Shown: positions 35,359 to 44,433 of the stretch, one piece after another
Layout of the letters: every line of letters starts with the position of its first letter
Numbering within the stretch: the stretch's first letter is position 1
NCBI GenBank assembly: GCA_021776175.1
Contig: JAJFGJ010000036.1
Span: 1 to 64,000, forward strand
From: Kiloniellaceae bacterium
GTDB lineage: Bacteria; Pseudomonadota; Alphaproteobacteria; Kiloniellales; J153
DNA: 64,000 nucleotides
Direction of reading: 5' to 3'
The notes under the pieces: model-generated
What the model saw: only the letters and a program-made list of their open reading frames with translations
Told to the model about the DNA's origin: nothing
Database searches by the model: none
Position numbers and translations under genes: made by a program

Positions 35359-35703
35359 CTAGCGCTCCCTGACAAGGCAATCCATTCGCGCCGCCTTGAT
35401 TTGGCGGCACATGTCCAGCGCCGTCACGCGGGAGGGGAACGGGCCCGTTTGCATGCGGAAGAAAATGCCCTGCTCGCCCGCGTCGAAGCGCTGCAACATG
35501 AGGTCCAGGTCGCCGAGCAATTCGGAATGCTGTTTCTGCAGGCGTCCCCATGCGTCCTTGGCCCGGGCTTCCGACTTCACCGAGGCAAGCTGCACCACAT
35601 AAACCGGTTCGGCATTAACCGGGGTGCCGGCCCCCATCGATCCCGCCACGACCGCGATGACGCCGGCGAAGAAGACAACCCGCGATAGCGTCTGTTTGAA
35701 CAT
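35359..35703 (-). CDS. Exported SPOR-domain protein
   Basis: A 114-residue protein. Residues 1-33 are a signal peptide or anchor (SRVVFFAGVIAVVAGSMGAG). The rest is a SPOR repeat: VYVVQLASVKSEARAKDAWGRLQKQH, FFRMQTGPFPSRVTALDMCRQIKAAR. SPOR domains bind septal or stem-less glycan strands, so a role in division or envelope remodelling is expected. It has a good AGAGGA ribosome site 5 bases before the ATG and lies 13 bases after the M23 gene, so these are in one operon. Confidence 0.85.
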   Translation of the reverse strand: MFKQTLSRVVFFAGVIAVVAGSMGAGTPVNAEPVYVVQLASVKSEARAKDAWGRLQKQHSELLGDLDLMLQRFDAGEQGIFFRMQTGPFPSRVTALDMCRQIKAARMDCLVRER

Positions 35704-35716
35704 CACGATCCTCTCG

Positions 35717-36583
35717 TCATTGCGGCATTGGAGGCACGAAGAAAGCCGGGTCGAGTCGTTCCTTGAACCAATTGATCCGCCAATCCAGGTGGGCGCCGGT
35801 CGCCCGTCCGGTGGCTCCAATCGTGCCGAGAATGTCGCCCTGGCGCAAAATCTGGCCCTGCTTCACGCTAACATCCTTCAAGTGGGAGTAGACCGAAGTC
35901 AAGCCGTGACCGTGATCGAGCACCACGGTACCGCCGGTATAATACATGTCCCTTTGGGTAATCGCCACGGCGCCATCGGCGGGCGCATGCACCGGCGTTC
36001 CCGCCGGCGCGGCGATATCGAGACCGTAATGAGGCCGGCGCGGCTTGCCATTCAAGATTCTTTGACTGCCAAAGACGCCGCTTATCGAACCGGCCGCCGG
36101 CCAGATAAAACCGCTTTCGAAGAAAGGCTCCGGCCGGTCGACGGCACGCGCCGCCGCTATGGTCTTGTTTTCCTTTCGTATGCGGGCCAGGACCTTTTTG
36201 GGCGGCGTTACCATCTTGGGCGGCAGGCCATCGATATGTTGGGTCTTGTACACGCGCCGCTCAACCCGCAGCGCGCGCCGGTCCAGAGTACCGTCGGGCA
36301 GGGAAATTTCGAGTTGCGCCGTTTCGGGCGCATCGCGTCCGAAACCGAAAACGAAACGCCCGGCGGGAGAAACCCGAACCTCACGTCCATTCAGCACGAC
36401 CCGGGCGCCGGGAACGCTGTGGCCGAAGATCACACCTCCTTGAGTGAATTGCCCTTGAAGCCGGGTCGCTTCGCCCTGCGCCAAAGCACTGGAAACAGAC
36501 AGCGCCAGGAGGACCGGGCCAAGCGACAGGGCACGGCGGACCGCGAGAACCGCCTGCCACTTGTTGAATGTCTCAGCTCTCAT
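35717..36583 (-). CDS. M23 (LytM) family peptidase
   Basis: A 288-residue exported protein. An N-terminal hydrophobic stretch (LGPVLLALSVSSALAQ) is a signal peptide; a beta-rich N-domain follows; the LytM domain is near residues 165-280 with FGSQRILNGKPRRPHYGLDIAAP (zinc His and Asp) and VVLDHGHGLTSVYSHL. The last motif reads GAHLDWRINW, so the second His of the standard HxH pair is Asp. This form is seen in an M23 group of Proteobacteria, and some such proteins are regulators of amidases rather than hydrolases. The start ATG 36583 overlaps xseA at the 3' side only in the shared operon sense (16-base gap). Confidence 0.85.
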   Translation of the reverse strand: MRAETFNKWQAVLAVRRALSLGPVLLALSVSSALAQGEATRLQGQFTQGGVIFGHSVPGARVVLNGREVRVSPAGRFVFGFGRDAPETAQLEISLPDGTLDRRALRVERRVYKTQHIDGLPPKMVTPPKKVLARIRKENKTIAAARAVDRPEPFFESGFIWPAAGSISGVFGSQRILNGKPRRPHYGLDIAAPAGTPVHAPADGAVAITQRDMYYTGGTVVLDHGHGLTSVYSHLKDVSVKQGQILRQGDILGTIGATGRATGAHLDWRINWFKERLDPAFFVPPMPQ

Positions 36584-36599
36584 TCGACCCCATTCCGCC

Positions 36600-38048
36600 T
36601 CATAACAGATTGCCCTGTTCTCCACCACCGCGCGGTGCCGGCTTGCGCCGCGCTGGCCTGGCGGCGGGCGCGGACGGCGATCCCACCGTCGCCGGAACCC
36701 GCCCATCGGCGAATTCTATACCAAGCGCGTCGCCCACGTTGAGTTGCGCCGAACGGGTGGCGACGCCGTCCGGCCCATGGACGACCGCGAAGCCGCGCTC
36801 CAAGGTGCTCTGATAAGAAACGGTCTTCAGCACCCGGCCCAGGGCATCGAGCGCCTCGCGCTTGCGTTCCACCACATCGCGCCTCTCGAACATGGTGGCA
36901 AGCCGGCGGCTCGCCTCGGCGAGGCGTTCCCGGGCCAGGGCAAGCTGGCGCCGGGGATGGGGCAGGCGCGCGGCCAGATCCTCGGTTCGCTCATGGCGTT
37001 GCGCGATAAAGCGCCGCCCCGCGCTCTCGAGCCGCTCGGCCCTATCGTCCAGGCGCTGGCTCTTTTCCTCCAGCAGGCGCGCCGGATGCGGCAAGCCGCG
37101 CTCCAGGCCCTCGATGACGGTGCGCCGCTCGGCCAGGCTGCGCTGCCAGGCCATGCGCAGCCGCCGCTCCCCGTCCAGCACTTGCGAAACCAGCTCGGCG
37201 TGGACCGGGACCGCCATCTCGGCCGCCGCGCTCGGCGTCGGCGCGCGGCGGTCGGAGGCAAAATCGATTAGGGTCACATCGGTTTCGTGTCCGACCGCCG
37301 AGATCAAGGGAATGTCCGAAGCCGCCGCCGCGCGGACCACGATTTCCTCGTTAAAGGCCCAAAGGTCTTCCAGGCTGCCGCCACCGCGCGCGACGATCAG
37401 GAGATCGGGACGCGGCACCGGCCCCTTGGGGGGTAAATTGTTGAAGCCTTCAATCGCGGCCGCGACCTGCGCGGCGGCGGTCTCGCCCTGGACCAGCACC
37501 GGCCAAACCAGGACACGGCGCGGAAAGCGATCGGCTAGGCGGTGCAGAATATCTCGGATCACGGCCCCGGTCGGAGAGGTGACGACGCCGATGACGTCCG
37601 GCAGATAGGGCAAGGAGCGTTTGCGCGCCTCATCGAACAGGCCCTCGGCAGCCAGCTTGCGCTTGCGCTCCTCCAGCAGCTTGAGCAGCGCGCCCTCGCC
37701 GGCCAGATCCATTTGCTCGATCACAAGCTGGTACTTGGAACGCCCGGCAAAGGCCGTCACCCGGCCGCTGGCGATGACCTCCATGCCGTCTTCGGGTTTA
37801 ATCGGCAGACGCCCCGCGATTCCGCGCCAACACACCCCGTCGATTACCGCGTCGCGGTCCTTCAAGGCCATATAGAGATGACCGGAGGCGGCGCGTTTGA
37901 AGCCGGATATCTCACCGCGCACGCGGACCCACTCGAAGCCGCCCTCAAGGGTACGCTTGATCGCCCGCGAAATCTCCGAAACGCTGTAGACCGGCAAATT
38001 CGGGGCCGCCGGCGCGGGTTCTTCGGGTGGGTTTGAAAAATCGCTCAT
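36600..38048 (-). CDS. xseA: Exodeoxyribonuclease VII large subunit
   Basis: A 482-residue XseA. The N-terminal OB fold contains FEWVRVRGEISGFKRAASGHLYMALKD; the catalytic core has TSPTGAVIRDILHRLADRFPRRV and LLIVARGGGSLEDLWAFNEE, followed by AVGHETDVTLIDFASDRRAPTPSAAAE; a long coiled-coil extends to about residue 430. The complex degrades single-stranded DNA from both ends. XseB, the small subunit, is not nearby. It begins a minus-strand run with the M23 and SPOR genes, divergent from purD. Confidence 0.95.
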   Translation of the reverse strand: MSDFSNPPEEPAPAAPNLPVYSVSEISRAIKRTLEGGFEWVRVRGEISGFKRAASGHLYMALKDRDAVIDGVCWRGIAGRLPIKPEDGMEVIASGRVTAFAGRSKYQLVIEQMDLAGEGALLKLLEERKRKLAAEGLFDEARKRSLPYLPDVIGVVTSPTGAVIRDILHRLADRFPRRVLVWPVLVQGETAAAQVAAAIEGFNNLPPKGPVPRPDLLIVARGGGSLEDLWAFNEEIVVRAAAASDIPLISAVGHETDVTLIDFASDRRAPTPSAAAEMAVPVHAELVSQVLDGERRLRMAWQRSLAERRTVIEGLERGLPHPARLLEEKSQRLDDRAERLESAGRRFIAQRHERTEDLAARLPHPRRQLALARERLAEASRRLATMFERRDVVERKREALDALGRVLKTVSYQSTLERGFAVVHGPDGVATRSAQLNVGDALGIEFADGRVPATVGSPSAPAARPARRKPAPRGGGEQGNLL

Positions 38049-38124
38049 GATGCGCCGGCTATGCTACAAGACGCCCGGCATTCGAGCCAGGGGACAACCC
38101 CGTGGATAGGGAGACGAATAGAGC

Positions 38125-39417
38125 ATGAAGGTCTTGGTTGTCGGCGCGGGCGGGCGCGAACATGCGCTGTGCTGGAAGATCGCCGCCTCGCCATTGTGCG
38201 ACAAGCTTTATTGCGCGCCGGGAAATGCCGGCATCGCCCAAGTCGCCGAGTGCGTGCCTATCGATATTAACGACTTCGACGGCTTGATCGCCCTGGCCAA
38301 GGACAAGGCGGTCGATTTCGTCGTGGTCGGACCGGAGGGGCCGCTGGTCGCGGGCCTAGCCGATCGCTTGAGTGAGCAGGGCATCAAGGTCTTCGGCCCC
38401 AGCCGCGCGGCCGCCATGCTGGAAGGCTCGAAAGGATTCCTGAAAGACCTGTGCGCCAAGTACAATATCCCAACCGCGGAATACGGCCGCCTGGCCGACC
38501 CCAAGTCGGCCAAGAGCTTTGTGCGCGAAAGCGACATGCCGGTGGTTATCAAGGCCGACGGCCTGGCGGCGGGAAAGGGCGTCGTCATCGCCACTACCCT
38601 GGCCGAGGCCGAATCGACGATCGACGAGATGATGGTCGAGAAATCCCACGGCGAGGCTGGAATTTCACTGGTCATCGAGGAATTTCTGGAAGGGGAGGAA
38701 GTCAGCTTCTTCGCCCTGGTGGACGGGCGAAATATCCTGCCGCTGGCCTCGGCCCAAGACCACAAGCAGGTCGGAGAAGGCGAGACCGGACCGAACACCG
38801 GCGGCATGGGCGCCTATTCACCGGCGCCCGTCCTGACCCCGAAAATGCAGGCCCGGGTAATGTCCGAGATCATCGAGCCGACGGTGCGCGCCATGGCCGA
38901 CGAGGGGCAACCCTTTAGGGGTGTGCTCTACGCCGGCCTGATGATCACCGCGGAAGGGCCGATGCTCATTGAATACAACGTGCGCTTCGGCGACCCCGAA
39001 TGCCAGGTTCTATGCGTGAGGCTGAAGTCGGACCTGCTGCCGGCCCTGATCGCGACCTGCGACGGAACGCTGGATACCTTGGATCTGCGCTGGCACGACG
39101 ACTCGGCGCTGAGTGTGGTCATGGCCACCCGCGGCTACCCCGGGGCGTACCGCAAGGGCAGCGAGATACGCGGCGTGGATAAAGCCGAAGCGCTTGACGA
39201 TGTGGTCGTCTTCCACGCGGGCACGAAAGCCGGGCCTGGGGGCTGGCCCGGCGGAGCCTTGATCGCGACCGGCGGGCGGGTGCTCAACGTGACCGCGACG
39301 GGGCGCACAATAAACGAAGCCAAGGCCCGCGCCTATGCCGCCGTGGACCTGATCGATTGGCCGGAAGGCTTTTACCGGCGCGATATCGCCTGGCGCGCCC
39401 TGGCCCGTCACAATTAG
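38125..39417 (+). CDS. purD: Phosphoribosylamine--glycine ligase
   Basis: A 430-residue ATP-grasp enzyme of purine synthesis that joins glycine to phosphoribosylamine. N-terminus [19 protein letters not shown] is diagnostic, followed by [17 protein letters not shown]-grasp segments [15 protein letters not shown] and [31 protein letters not shown] and [14 protein letters not shown]. Length is typical. Single gene, preceded by a short leader divergent from xseA. I see no purine riboswitch. Confidence 0.97.
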   Translation: MKVLVVGAGGREHALCWKIAASPLCDKLYCAPGNAGIAQVAECVPIDINDFDGLIALAKDKAVDFVVVGPEGPLVAGLADRLSEQGIKVFGPSRAAAMLEGSKGFLKDLCAKYNIPTAEYGRLADPKSAKSFVRESDMPVVIKADGLAAGKGVVIATTLAEAESTIDEMMVEKSHGEAGISLVIEEFLEGEEVSFFALVDGRNILPLASAQDHKQVGEGETGPNTGGMGAYSPAPVLTPKMQARVMSEIIEPTVRAMADEGQPFRGVLYAGLMITAEGPMLIEYNVRFGDPECQVLCVRLKSDLLPALIATCDGTLDTLDLRWHDDSALSVVMATRGYPGAYRKGSEIRGVDKAEALDDVVVFHAGTKAGPGGWPGGALIATGGRVLNVTATGRTINEAKARAYAAVDLIDWPEGFYRRDIAWRALARHN

Positions 39418-39579
39418 TGGATAAAACCTAACAAATGGGCCGATTAGACGACCGGGCGAAAACTCCTAGAAGAATAGGGCAGGTCTCGGGTAGTCTAGTG
39501 AAGGGAAGATCATAAGTAGACCGGTATTCTGGTCGCGGTCGTTTCGTGACCGGTCCGAATACAAAGGTCTATGCGCGTT

Positions 39580-39607
39580 GGCCGCGAAGGTTTGGGACTT
39601 CGCGGCC
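39580..39607. repeat. 10-bp perfect hairpin in the leader of the unknown/mipZ unit
   Basis: GGCCGCGAAG (39580-39589) pairs with CTTCGCGGCC (39598-39607) around an 8-base loop, in the 258-base gap between purD and the next gene. There is no T-run after it, so it is probably not a terminator. It could be a leader or operator structure. Nothing else is recognised in this gap. Confidence 0.7.
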
Positions 39608-39675
39608 CAAGGTTCGAAATCTTGACCGCCTGGGTGGGAAGCGGCGGGACCGGATCGCGCGCGGGGTCGGGTTAG

Positions 39676-40227
39676 ATGCAGCTCAGGGCCTATCCCCATT
39701 GGCTGGAGCGGCGTAGATGGGGAGCTTGCGTGCTTCACCAAAGCACCAAGGCTAGGGTTTACGAGAAGCTCATACTGTCGCTGACCAGCGCGCGGCGGGG
39801 TCAGCGTGAGCTCGATATCGTGGTCTCCTTCGTCCTCGGAGATACAACCAGCGAAGCCGGCAAGTTGATCGAGCTTTTTGTCGAGGAAGGTTATCCCTGG
39901 GACGTGATTTCCGAGCTTCTTGACGAGGATCTGCCGGCCTACACCACATCGCTCGACGCCACCCCGCCCGGCGAGAACGTTGTCCTCGCCGCCTATTCCA
40001 AGAAGCGCAAGCAATGGGTCGCCGTGCACCGCGCCGAAGATGGCACCCAGGTGTCGGCCTGGGCGGCCACGGAGTGCCTGGCCCGACGCCTTGCGGGATT
40101 GCAAGCGCGCCAAGGTCCCAATGAACGGGCAGCCGGTTTTCATGCCGCCAGTCCGGAAGCACCCGCGAAAACACCTGCGGCTGAAAGCGAAACGGAAAGC
40201 GGAGAGGAATGGCGAATTCTTTTCTAA
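39676..40227 (+). CDS. Protein of unknown function upstream of mipZ
   Basis: Up to 183 residues. I do not recognise a family. The central part (about residues 40-145) is soluble and mixed: RELDIVVSFVLGDTTSEAGKLIELFVEEGYPW, VISELLDEDLPAYTTSLDA and SAWAATECLARRLAGLQ. The tail is charged and Ala/Pro/Glu-rich. A GTG at 39730 with GGGGAG upstream is an alternative start that would remove 18 residues. It is 66 bases before mipZ on the same strand, so a shared message and a related role are possible. Confidence 0.6.
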   Translation: MQLRAYPHWLERRRWGACVLHQSTKARVYEKLILSLTSARRGQRELDIVVSFVLGDTTSEAGKLIELFVEEGYPWDVISELLDEDLPAYTTSLDATPPGENVVLAAYSKKRKQWVAVHRAEDGTQVSAWAATECLARRLAGLQARQGPNERAAGFHAASPEAPAKTPAAESETESGEEWRILF

Positions 40228-40293
40228 GCACGCCAAGCGAACCAACCGATTCTCTTTCACGGGTTGATCAGGGTTAGGTACGGCGACAACGCA

Positions 40294-41139
40294 ATGGACG
40301 GACCCTTAGTTCCAGAAACGCCCGGCCAGGCACGGTCCTATGTGATCGTCGTCGGCAACGAAAAAGGCGGCACCGGAAAATCCACGTCCGCCATGCATCT
40401 AATCGTCGCCTTGATGCATGTTGGCTACAAGGTCGGCAGCATCGATTTGGACGAGCGTCAGAGCACCTTAACACGCTACATCGCCAATCGCCGCGCCTAC
40501 TCGCAAGCAAGCGGGCAGCCGCTTTCTATACCCGAACACCGCCACATAGAGCGCACCGAGGCCAAGACCAAGGCCGATGCCGAGGTGCGGGAGCGGGCCA
40601 AGCTGCGGCAGGCGTTTGAAGATCTCATGCCCTGCAACTTCGTGGTTATAGATACCCCTGGCAGCGACAGTTATCTCTCGCACCTGGCGCACCAAAACGC
40701 CGATACCCTCCTCACCCCCCTAAACGACAGCTTCGTGGATATAGATATGCTGGCCCGGATCGACCGCGAGCGGCGCGAAGTCCTGGCCCCAAGTCCCTAT
40801 AGCAAGATGGTCTGGGAGAATAACAACCGCCGCGTCATCGCCGGGCGGCCGCCGGTCGACTGGATCGTGATGCGCAATCGGCTGACCCATATCGAATCGC
40901 GCAACAAACGAGAAATAGCGGGCTTGATGACACAACTGGCGCAACGAATCGGTTTCCGTGTCGCGCCGGGATTCGGTGAGCGCGTCATCTTTCGGGAACT
41001 ATTTCTGAAAGGACTGACGGTGCTTGACAAGGAAGCCGAGGCCCCCGGCATGCCGCCGAACCCGAGCCACGAATCGGCCCGGTCTGAAATCAACACCCTG
41101 CTCGAAGCCATTGGTTTAACCCAAGCGGCGCAAGCCTAA
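40294..41139 (+). CDS. mipZ: MipZ-type division-plane positioning ATPase
   Basis: A 281-residue ParA-superfamily ATPase of the MipZ class. It has the deviant Walker A VVGNEKGGTGKSTSAMHLIVAL, IDLDERQSTLTRYIANRRA, the Walker B NFVVIDTPGSDSYLSHLAHQNAD, LNDSFVDIDMLARID, VWENNNRRVI, DWIVMRNRL and VGFRIAP-like RIGFRVAPGFGERVIFRELFLKGLT. In Caulobacter MipZ forms a bipolar gradient from ParB and inhibits FtsZ away from midcell. Start ATG 40294 (MDGPLVPETP) is chosen over a TTG at 40264. Convergent with the SPOR protein gene, 51 bases apart. Confidence 0.9.
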   Translation: MDGPLVPETPGQARSYVIVVGNEKGGTGKSTSAMHLIVALMHVGYKVGSIDLDERQSTLTRYIANRRAYSQASGQPLSIPEHRHIERTEAKTKADAEVRERAKLRQAFEDLMPCNFVVIDTPGSDSYLSHLAHQNADTLLTPLNDSFVDIDMLARIDRERREVLAPSPYSKMVWENNNRRVIAGRPPVDWIVMRNRLTHIESRNKREIAGLMTQLAQRIGFRVAPGFGERVIFRELFLKGLTVLDKEAEAPGMPPNPSHESARSEINTLLEAIGLTQAAQA

Positions 41140-41190
41140 GATCAGCCGGGGCCTATTCCCAGCGTAGGGATCGGTGCCGGTTTGGTGGCT

Positions 41191-42915
41191 CTAGTTTCCG
41201 CCGCCGGTGCGCACCACCAGACAATCTTTATTTCCGGTGCGAATCTGGGCGCAGAAATCCACTGCCTCGCTAAACCCCGGAAAAGGGCCGGTGCGCACAC
41301 GGATGACCGTGCCCCGCCGCGACAACTTGGCCTCGTGCAAGCTTAGACTCATACCCGATAGAGCCTCGGGAAAGCGGGATTGAAGCTTGCGCCACTCCGC
41401 CCGCGCGCCATCGCGCGTCTTGACCGACGCCAATTGCACAACAAAGGCCGCGCTAGGCGGGCTGTTCGAGGAAAACTGGGAAGACGGCCCGGGAGTAAAA
41501 TCCGGCTTGCGCCCGGGTAACGGCGCAACGGCGGCACCCTCGCGCGGGGTCGCCGCGGGTTTGCGCGGCGGCAGCAAGAGGCTGTTATCTTCCTCCGGCA
41601 CCGTAACTGCATCGCCGGGCACGGCTTGGGGAGGCCGGATCGACTCGGCCGGGGCGCCGCCAGCGTCCTCGGCTTCGGGCGTCTTCTTCGCCGCGGCGGG
41701 AATTCTGACTTTACCCTGAACCGCCTTGAGAACCAGGCCGAACTCGTGAGCCCCCGGCGGCAAGGGCCGGTCGGGGACGAAAACCCACTCGCCGAAAGCG
41801 TCCGTCTTTATGGTGCCGATGGGGGCCCCATTGTCCAAGAGAATTAGCTCGCTGCCCGGCGCCGCGCGGCCCGCTATCACGGCGTCGCCATTTGGTTCGA
41901 CCCGCGCCAAATCGACGGAGGGCACCAAGGGATCGGGATCGGAAGGGGCGCTTGGCACCTCGTTGGCGGCCTTAGGCGCGCCTGGGGTCTCGCCCGACCC
42001 GGCGGATGTGCTCGTTTGCTGCGCCGCCGGCGCTGGGGCCGCCGCTGGAGCTGGGGCTGAGGCCGAAGATTCGACTGGGGATTCGCTATGCGATGCCGGC
42101 TCCGGGTTGGTTTCGCCTTGGACAGCGGCGGGTTCCGGCGCCACTTGGACCGCGTTCCCCGCTTCGGTGGCCGGCGCGGGCGTCTGGGAATTGAATGACC
42201 ACCAAGCAATCCCGCCGATAAGGAGAGCCGCGGCCACACCCAAGCCTAACCAAGGCATCGCGCCGTCGTCCCTGGCAAGGGTCCATGTACCGGTTCTGGC
42301 CGGCCTGGCCATGGCCGCCACCAATGCAGCTGGCCGCTCCTCGGCCGTATCGCAAGCCGCCTCCTGGGTTTCCTCGATCGCCGGCACTGTCTCCAAGCTA
42401 GGCTCGCTCGAGGATTCAGCGGTCTTTCCGGCGCTGTCCGGCGCCTCTAGCGGATCGGATACCGATTCGGATCCAGGGCTTGCTAGGCGCGGCGGCGAAA
42501 CCTCGTCCGGCTGGTCCGGCTTTTGGGACACGGAGGAAACGCCTTGGGGTTTCGGTTCTGGTTCCCGACCGGCCGCCGCTTCCCCGGTTTTATCCCCGCC
42601 TGCCGCCAGGGAAAGCCGATCCAGTAAGTCGGGCGAGACCAGTTCCCAGGTTTCGCCCCGTTCCGGCCGTTTCCGATGAAGGGCAAAAGGCAGCAAACTG
42701 GCCGGCGGCAGAGGCTCGCCAAGGGAGGCGGCCGCTTCCTCGTCTTCGAGCCCCGACACCAGGGTGAGCTGCATCGGCGGCTCCGCCACGGTGCGCGCAT
42801 CGACGGCGGGTTCGTCCTCGAACTCGCAAATCGCTCCCTTTCGCAGCCCCAGCGGCGTGGCCGCGCCCTTGCTGGCCAAAAGCCCACTCGAGGAAGATAA
42901 CCGGCGCAGGGTCAC
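41191..42915 (-). CDS. Single-pass membrane protein with Ig-like and SPOR domains
   Basis: A 574-residue protein from GTG 42915. Its cytoplasmic region (1-220) is low-complexity and acidic; a transmembrane segment is at about 221-241 (MPWLGLGVAAALLIGGIAWW); a long Pro/Ala linker follows; an Ig-like unit is near 340-405 (VEPNGDAVIAGRAAPGSELILLDNG); and the C-terminal 75 residues are a SPOR domain (AAFVVQLASVKTRDGARAEW, IRVRTGPFPGFSEAVDFCAQI). The topology places SPOR in the periplasm to bind septal peptidoglycan. The GTG overlaps the TGA of the upstream ParA gene (GTGA), so I infer coupled synthesis. An in-frame open region further upstream is inside parA and not likely used. Confidence 0.8.
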   Translation of the reverse strand: MTLRRLSSSSGLLASKGAATPLGLRKGAICEFEDEPAVDARTVAEPPMQLTLVSGLEDEEAAASLGEPLPPASLLPFALHRKRPERGETWELVSPDLLDRLSLAAGGDKTGEAAAGREPEPKPQGVSSVSQKPDQPDEVSPPRLASPGSESVSDPLEAPDSAGKTAESSSEPSLETVPAIEETQEAACDTAEERPAALVAAMARPARTGTWTLARDDGAMPWLGLGVAAALLIGGIAWWSFNSQTPAPATEAGNAVQVAPEPAAVQGETNPEPASHSESPVESSASAPAPAAAPAPAAQQTSTSAGSGETPGAPKAANEVPSAPSDPDPLVPSVDLARVEPNGDAVIAGRAAPGSELILLDNGAPIGTIKTDAFGEWVFVPDRPLPPGAHEFGLVLKAVQGKVRIPAAAKKTPEAEDAGGAPAESIRPPQAVPGDAVTVPEEDNSLLLPPRKPAATPREGAAVAPLPGRKPDFTPGPSSQFSSNSPPSAAFVVQLASVKTRDGARAEWRKLQSRFPEALSGMSLSLHEAKLSRRGTVIRVRTGPFPGFSEAVDFCAQIRTGNKDCLVVRTGGGN

Positions 42916-43625
42916 GAGAAGCCCGAGCGAACGGAAACGCCGGAATTGGCGAGCCTGCCGACCGGCGGCAGGGGTGGCAGCGTGGGCAAGGCCATCGGCC
43001 GGGCGACACCCGCCAAACGGTTGTTTAAATACCGCCACAGCTCCGAAACTTCATAGGCCGAGCGGGACTTACCGGGAAGCTCCATCACCGTCCGCCCATC
43101 GATCATGCTGGCCGCGAAATCGACCCGCTGGTGAAAGATCACCGGCGCCAACATCCCATACTGCGACAATATCGTGATTGCCTCGTTGGTGATGCGCGCC
43201 CGTGGCGCGGCCCCGTTCAACACGAAAACCAAGGGCCGTCCCAAATGCTCGACCAGTTCGACCGTGGCCCCGACGGAGCGTAAGTCGTGCGGGCTGGGCC
43301 GACTCGGTATGACAACGAGATCCGACAAACGAATGACATCCGCGATCGCCGAACTCAAAGCCGGAGGGGTATCGATCACCAACAATTTTACGCCTAGATC
43401 GCGCAAACGCACCATGTCGCCTGGCAAGTCTGGAACCGAGGTATGGACGAACGCCGGGGTCTCGGCGGCCCGGTTGTTCCACCAATCGGCAAGACTTCCT
43501 TGGGGATCGGCGTCCACCAAGGCAACCGGGCCCGCCCCCGCAAGCTCGGCTTGAACCGCCAAATGGCCGGCCAAAGTTGTCTTCCCGGAGCCTCCCTTGC
43601 GCGAGGCAACCACAATAACCTTCAT
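42912..43625 (-). CDS. ParA-family ATPase coupled to the SPOR protein
   Basis: A 237-residue ParA/MinD-superfamily ATPase. The deviant Walker A is VASRKGGSGKTTLAGHLAVQ; VDADPQGSLADWWNNR is the ParA A' motif; Walker B is LVIDTPPALSSAIADV, and SRPSPHDLRSVG follows. It lacks a ParB-like partner or a DNA-binding N-terminal domain, so it resembles orphan ParA proteins that position cargo such as chemotaxis clusters, carboxysomes or envelope complexes. Its stop overlaps the SPOR gene start. ATG 43625 is the start where the fold begins; the open frame continues for 30 unlikely codons upstream. Confidence 0.85.
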   Translation of the reverse strand: MKVIVVASRKGGSGKTTLAGHLAVQAELAGAGPVALVDADPQGSLADWWNNRAAETPAFVHTSVPDLPGDMVRLRDLGVKLLVIDTPPALSSAIADVIRLSDLVVIPSRPSPHDLRSVGATVELVEHLGRPLVFVLNGAAPRARITNEAITILSQYGMLAPVIFHQRVDFAASMIDGRTVMELPGKSRSAYEVSELWRYLNNRLAGVARPMALPTLPPLPPVGRLANSGVSVRSGFS

Positions 43626-43796
43626 TTGATCACAACCCGCCGTATTTGGCCGGACCGGCCGCAAACGCGGAGATTTTTTCGCGCCTGCATTTGCAGCTTC
43701 TTCGGACCGGCACAATATATGTCACCCAGACCGGACAAGTTCTACAAGATATTGTTTCTCTAGGGAAGCCTTGAACGACCGGAATGGATTGTTTTT

Positions 43797-44294
43797 CTAC
43801 TCATGACTCTTGGCGGCGGCCTCGCCGGGCCAAGCTCCACGGCGTAGAGAAAAGAAATTCTTGAGCAAGGCCGCGCTTCTGATTTCTTCGATTCCGCCAA
43901 AAACCTCCGGCCGGTGGTGGCAAGTCGGTTGCTGAAATATGCGCGCGCCATGATCCACGCCGCCGCCCTTGGGATCGTAAGCGCCAAAATAGACCCGCCT
44001 CACGCGTGCCAAGGACACCGCCGCCGCGCACATGGCGCAGGGTTCAAGCGTCACATAGAGATCCGCGTTCACGAGCCGCTTTTGACCCAGCCGCAGCGCC
44101 GCCGCCTGAAGCACGAGCAACTCCGCGTGCGCGGTCGGATCGCGTTTAATTTCGACCCGATTGTGGTCCCGCGCCAGAACATCGCCCGTAAGCCCGTCGA
44201 TCAGAACCGCGCCGACGGGCACCTCACCCATTTCCGCGGCCGCGCTTGCCTCTTGCAAAGCCATATCCATGGGTGAAATATCGGGTGTGGCCAT
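43797..44294 (-). CDS. tadA: tRNA-specific adenosine deaminase
   Basis: A 165-residue zinc deaminase that converts A34 to inosine in tRNA-Arg(ACG). Zinc motifs are HAELLVLQAAA (HAE) and TLEPCAMCAAAV (PCxxC). The middle RVRRVYFGAYDPKGGGVDHGARI is typical of TadA. The C-terminus is normal. ATG 44294 is the most likely start; a downstream ATG at 44267 is possible. It is separated from the ParA gene by 171 bases. Confidence 0.92.
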   Translation of the reverse strand: MATPDISPMDMALQEASAAAEMGEVPVGAVLIDGLTGDVLARDHNRVEIKRDPTAHAELLVLQAAALRLGQKRLVNADLYVTLEPCAMCAAAVSLARVRRVYFGAYDPKGGGVDHGARIFQQPTCHHRPEVFGGIEEIRSAALLKNFFSLRRGAWPGEAAAKSHE

Positions 44295-44433
44295 GGCCGC
44301 AGGGTGCCGGTCGCCCTGGGCCCGGTCAAGAGCGGGGCTCACCCGGTCTTGTTTTAGATCAAAGCCAAGCCCCGCCTACCCTCCTACATTTGGGGGTAGT
44401 TCGGGATATGGAAGTAAAGGTAGGGCGGAAATC

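Noticed and set aside
39540..39640. A GGTTCGAAATC stretch resembling a tRNA T-arm after purD
   Set aside because: No acceptor stem, D-arm or anticodon arm could be folded around it; the nearby hairpin is a simple 10-bp stem with an 8-base loop.
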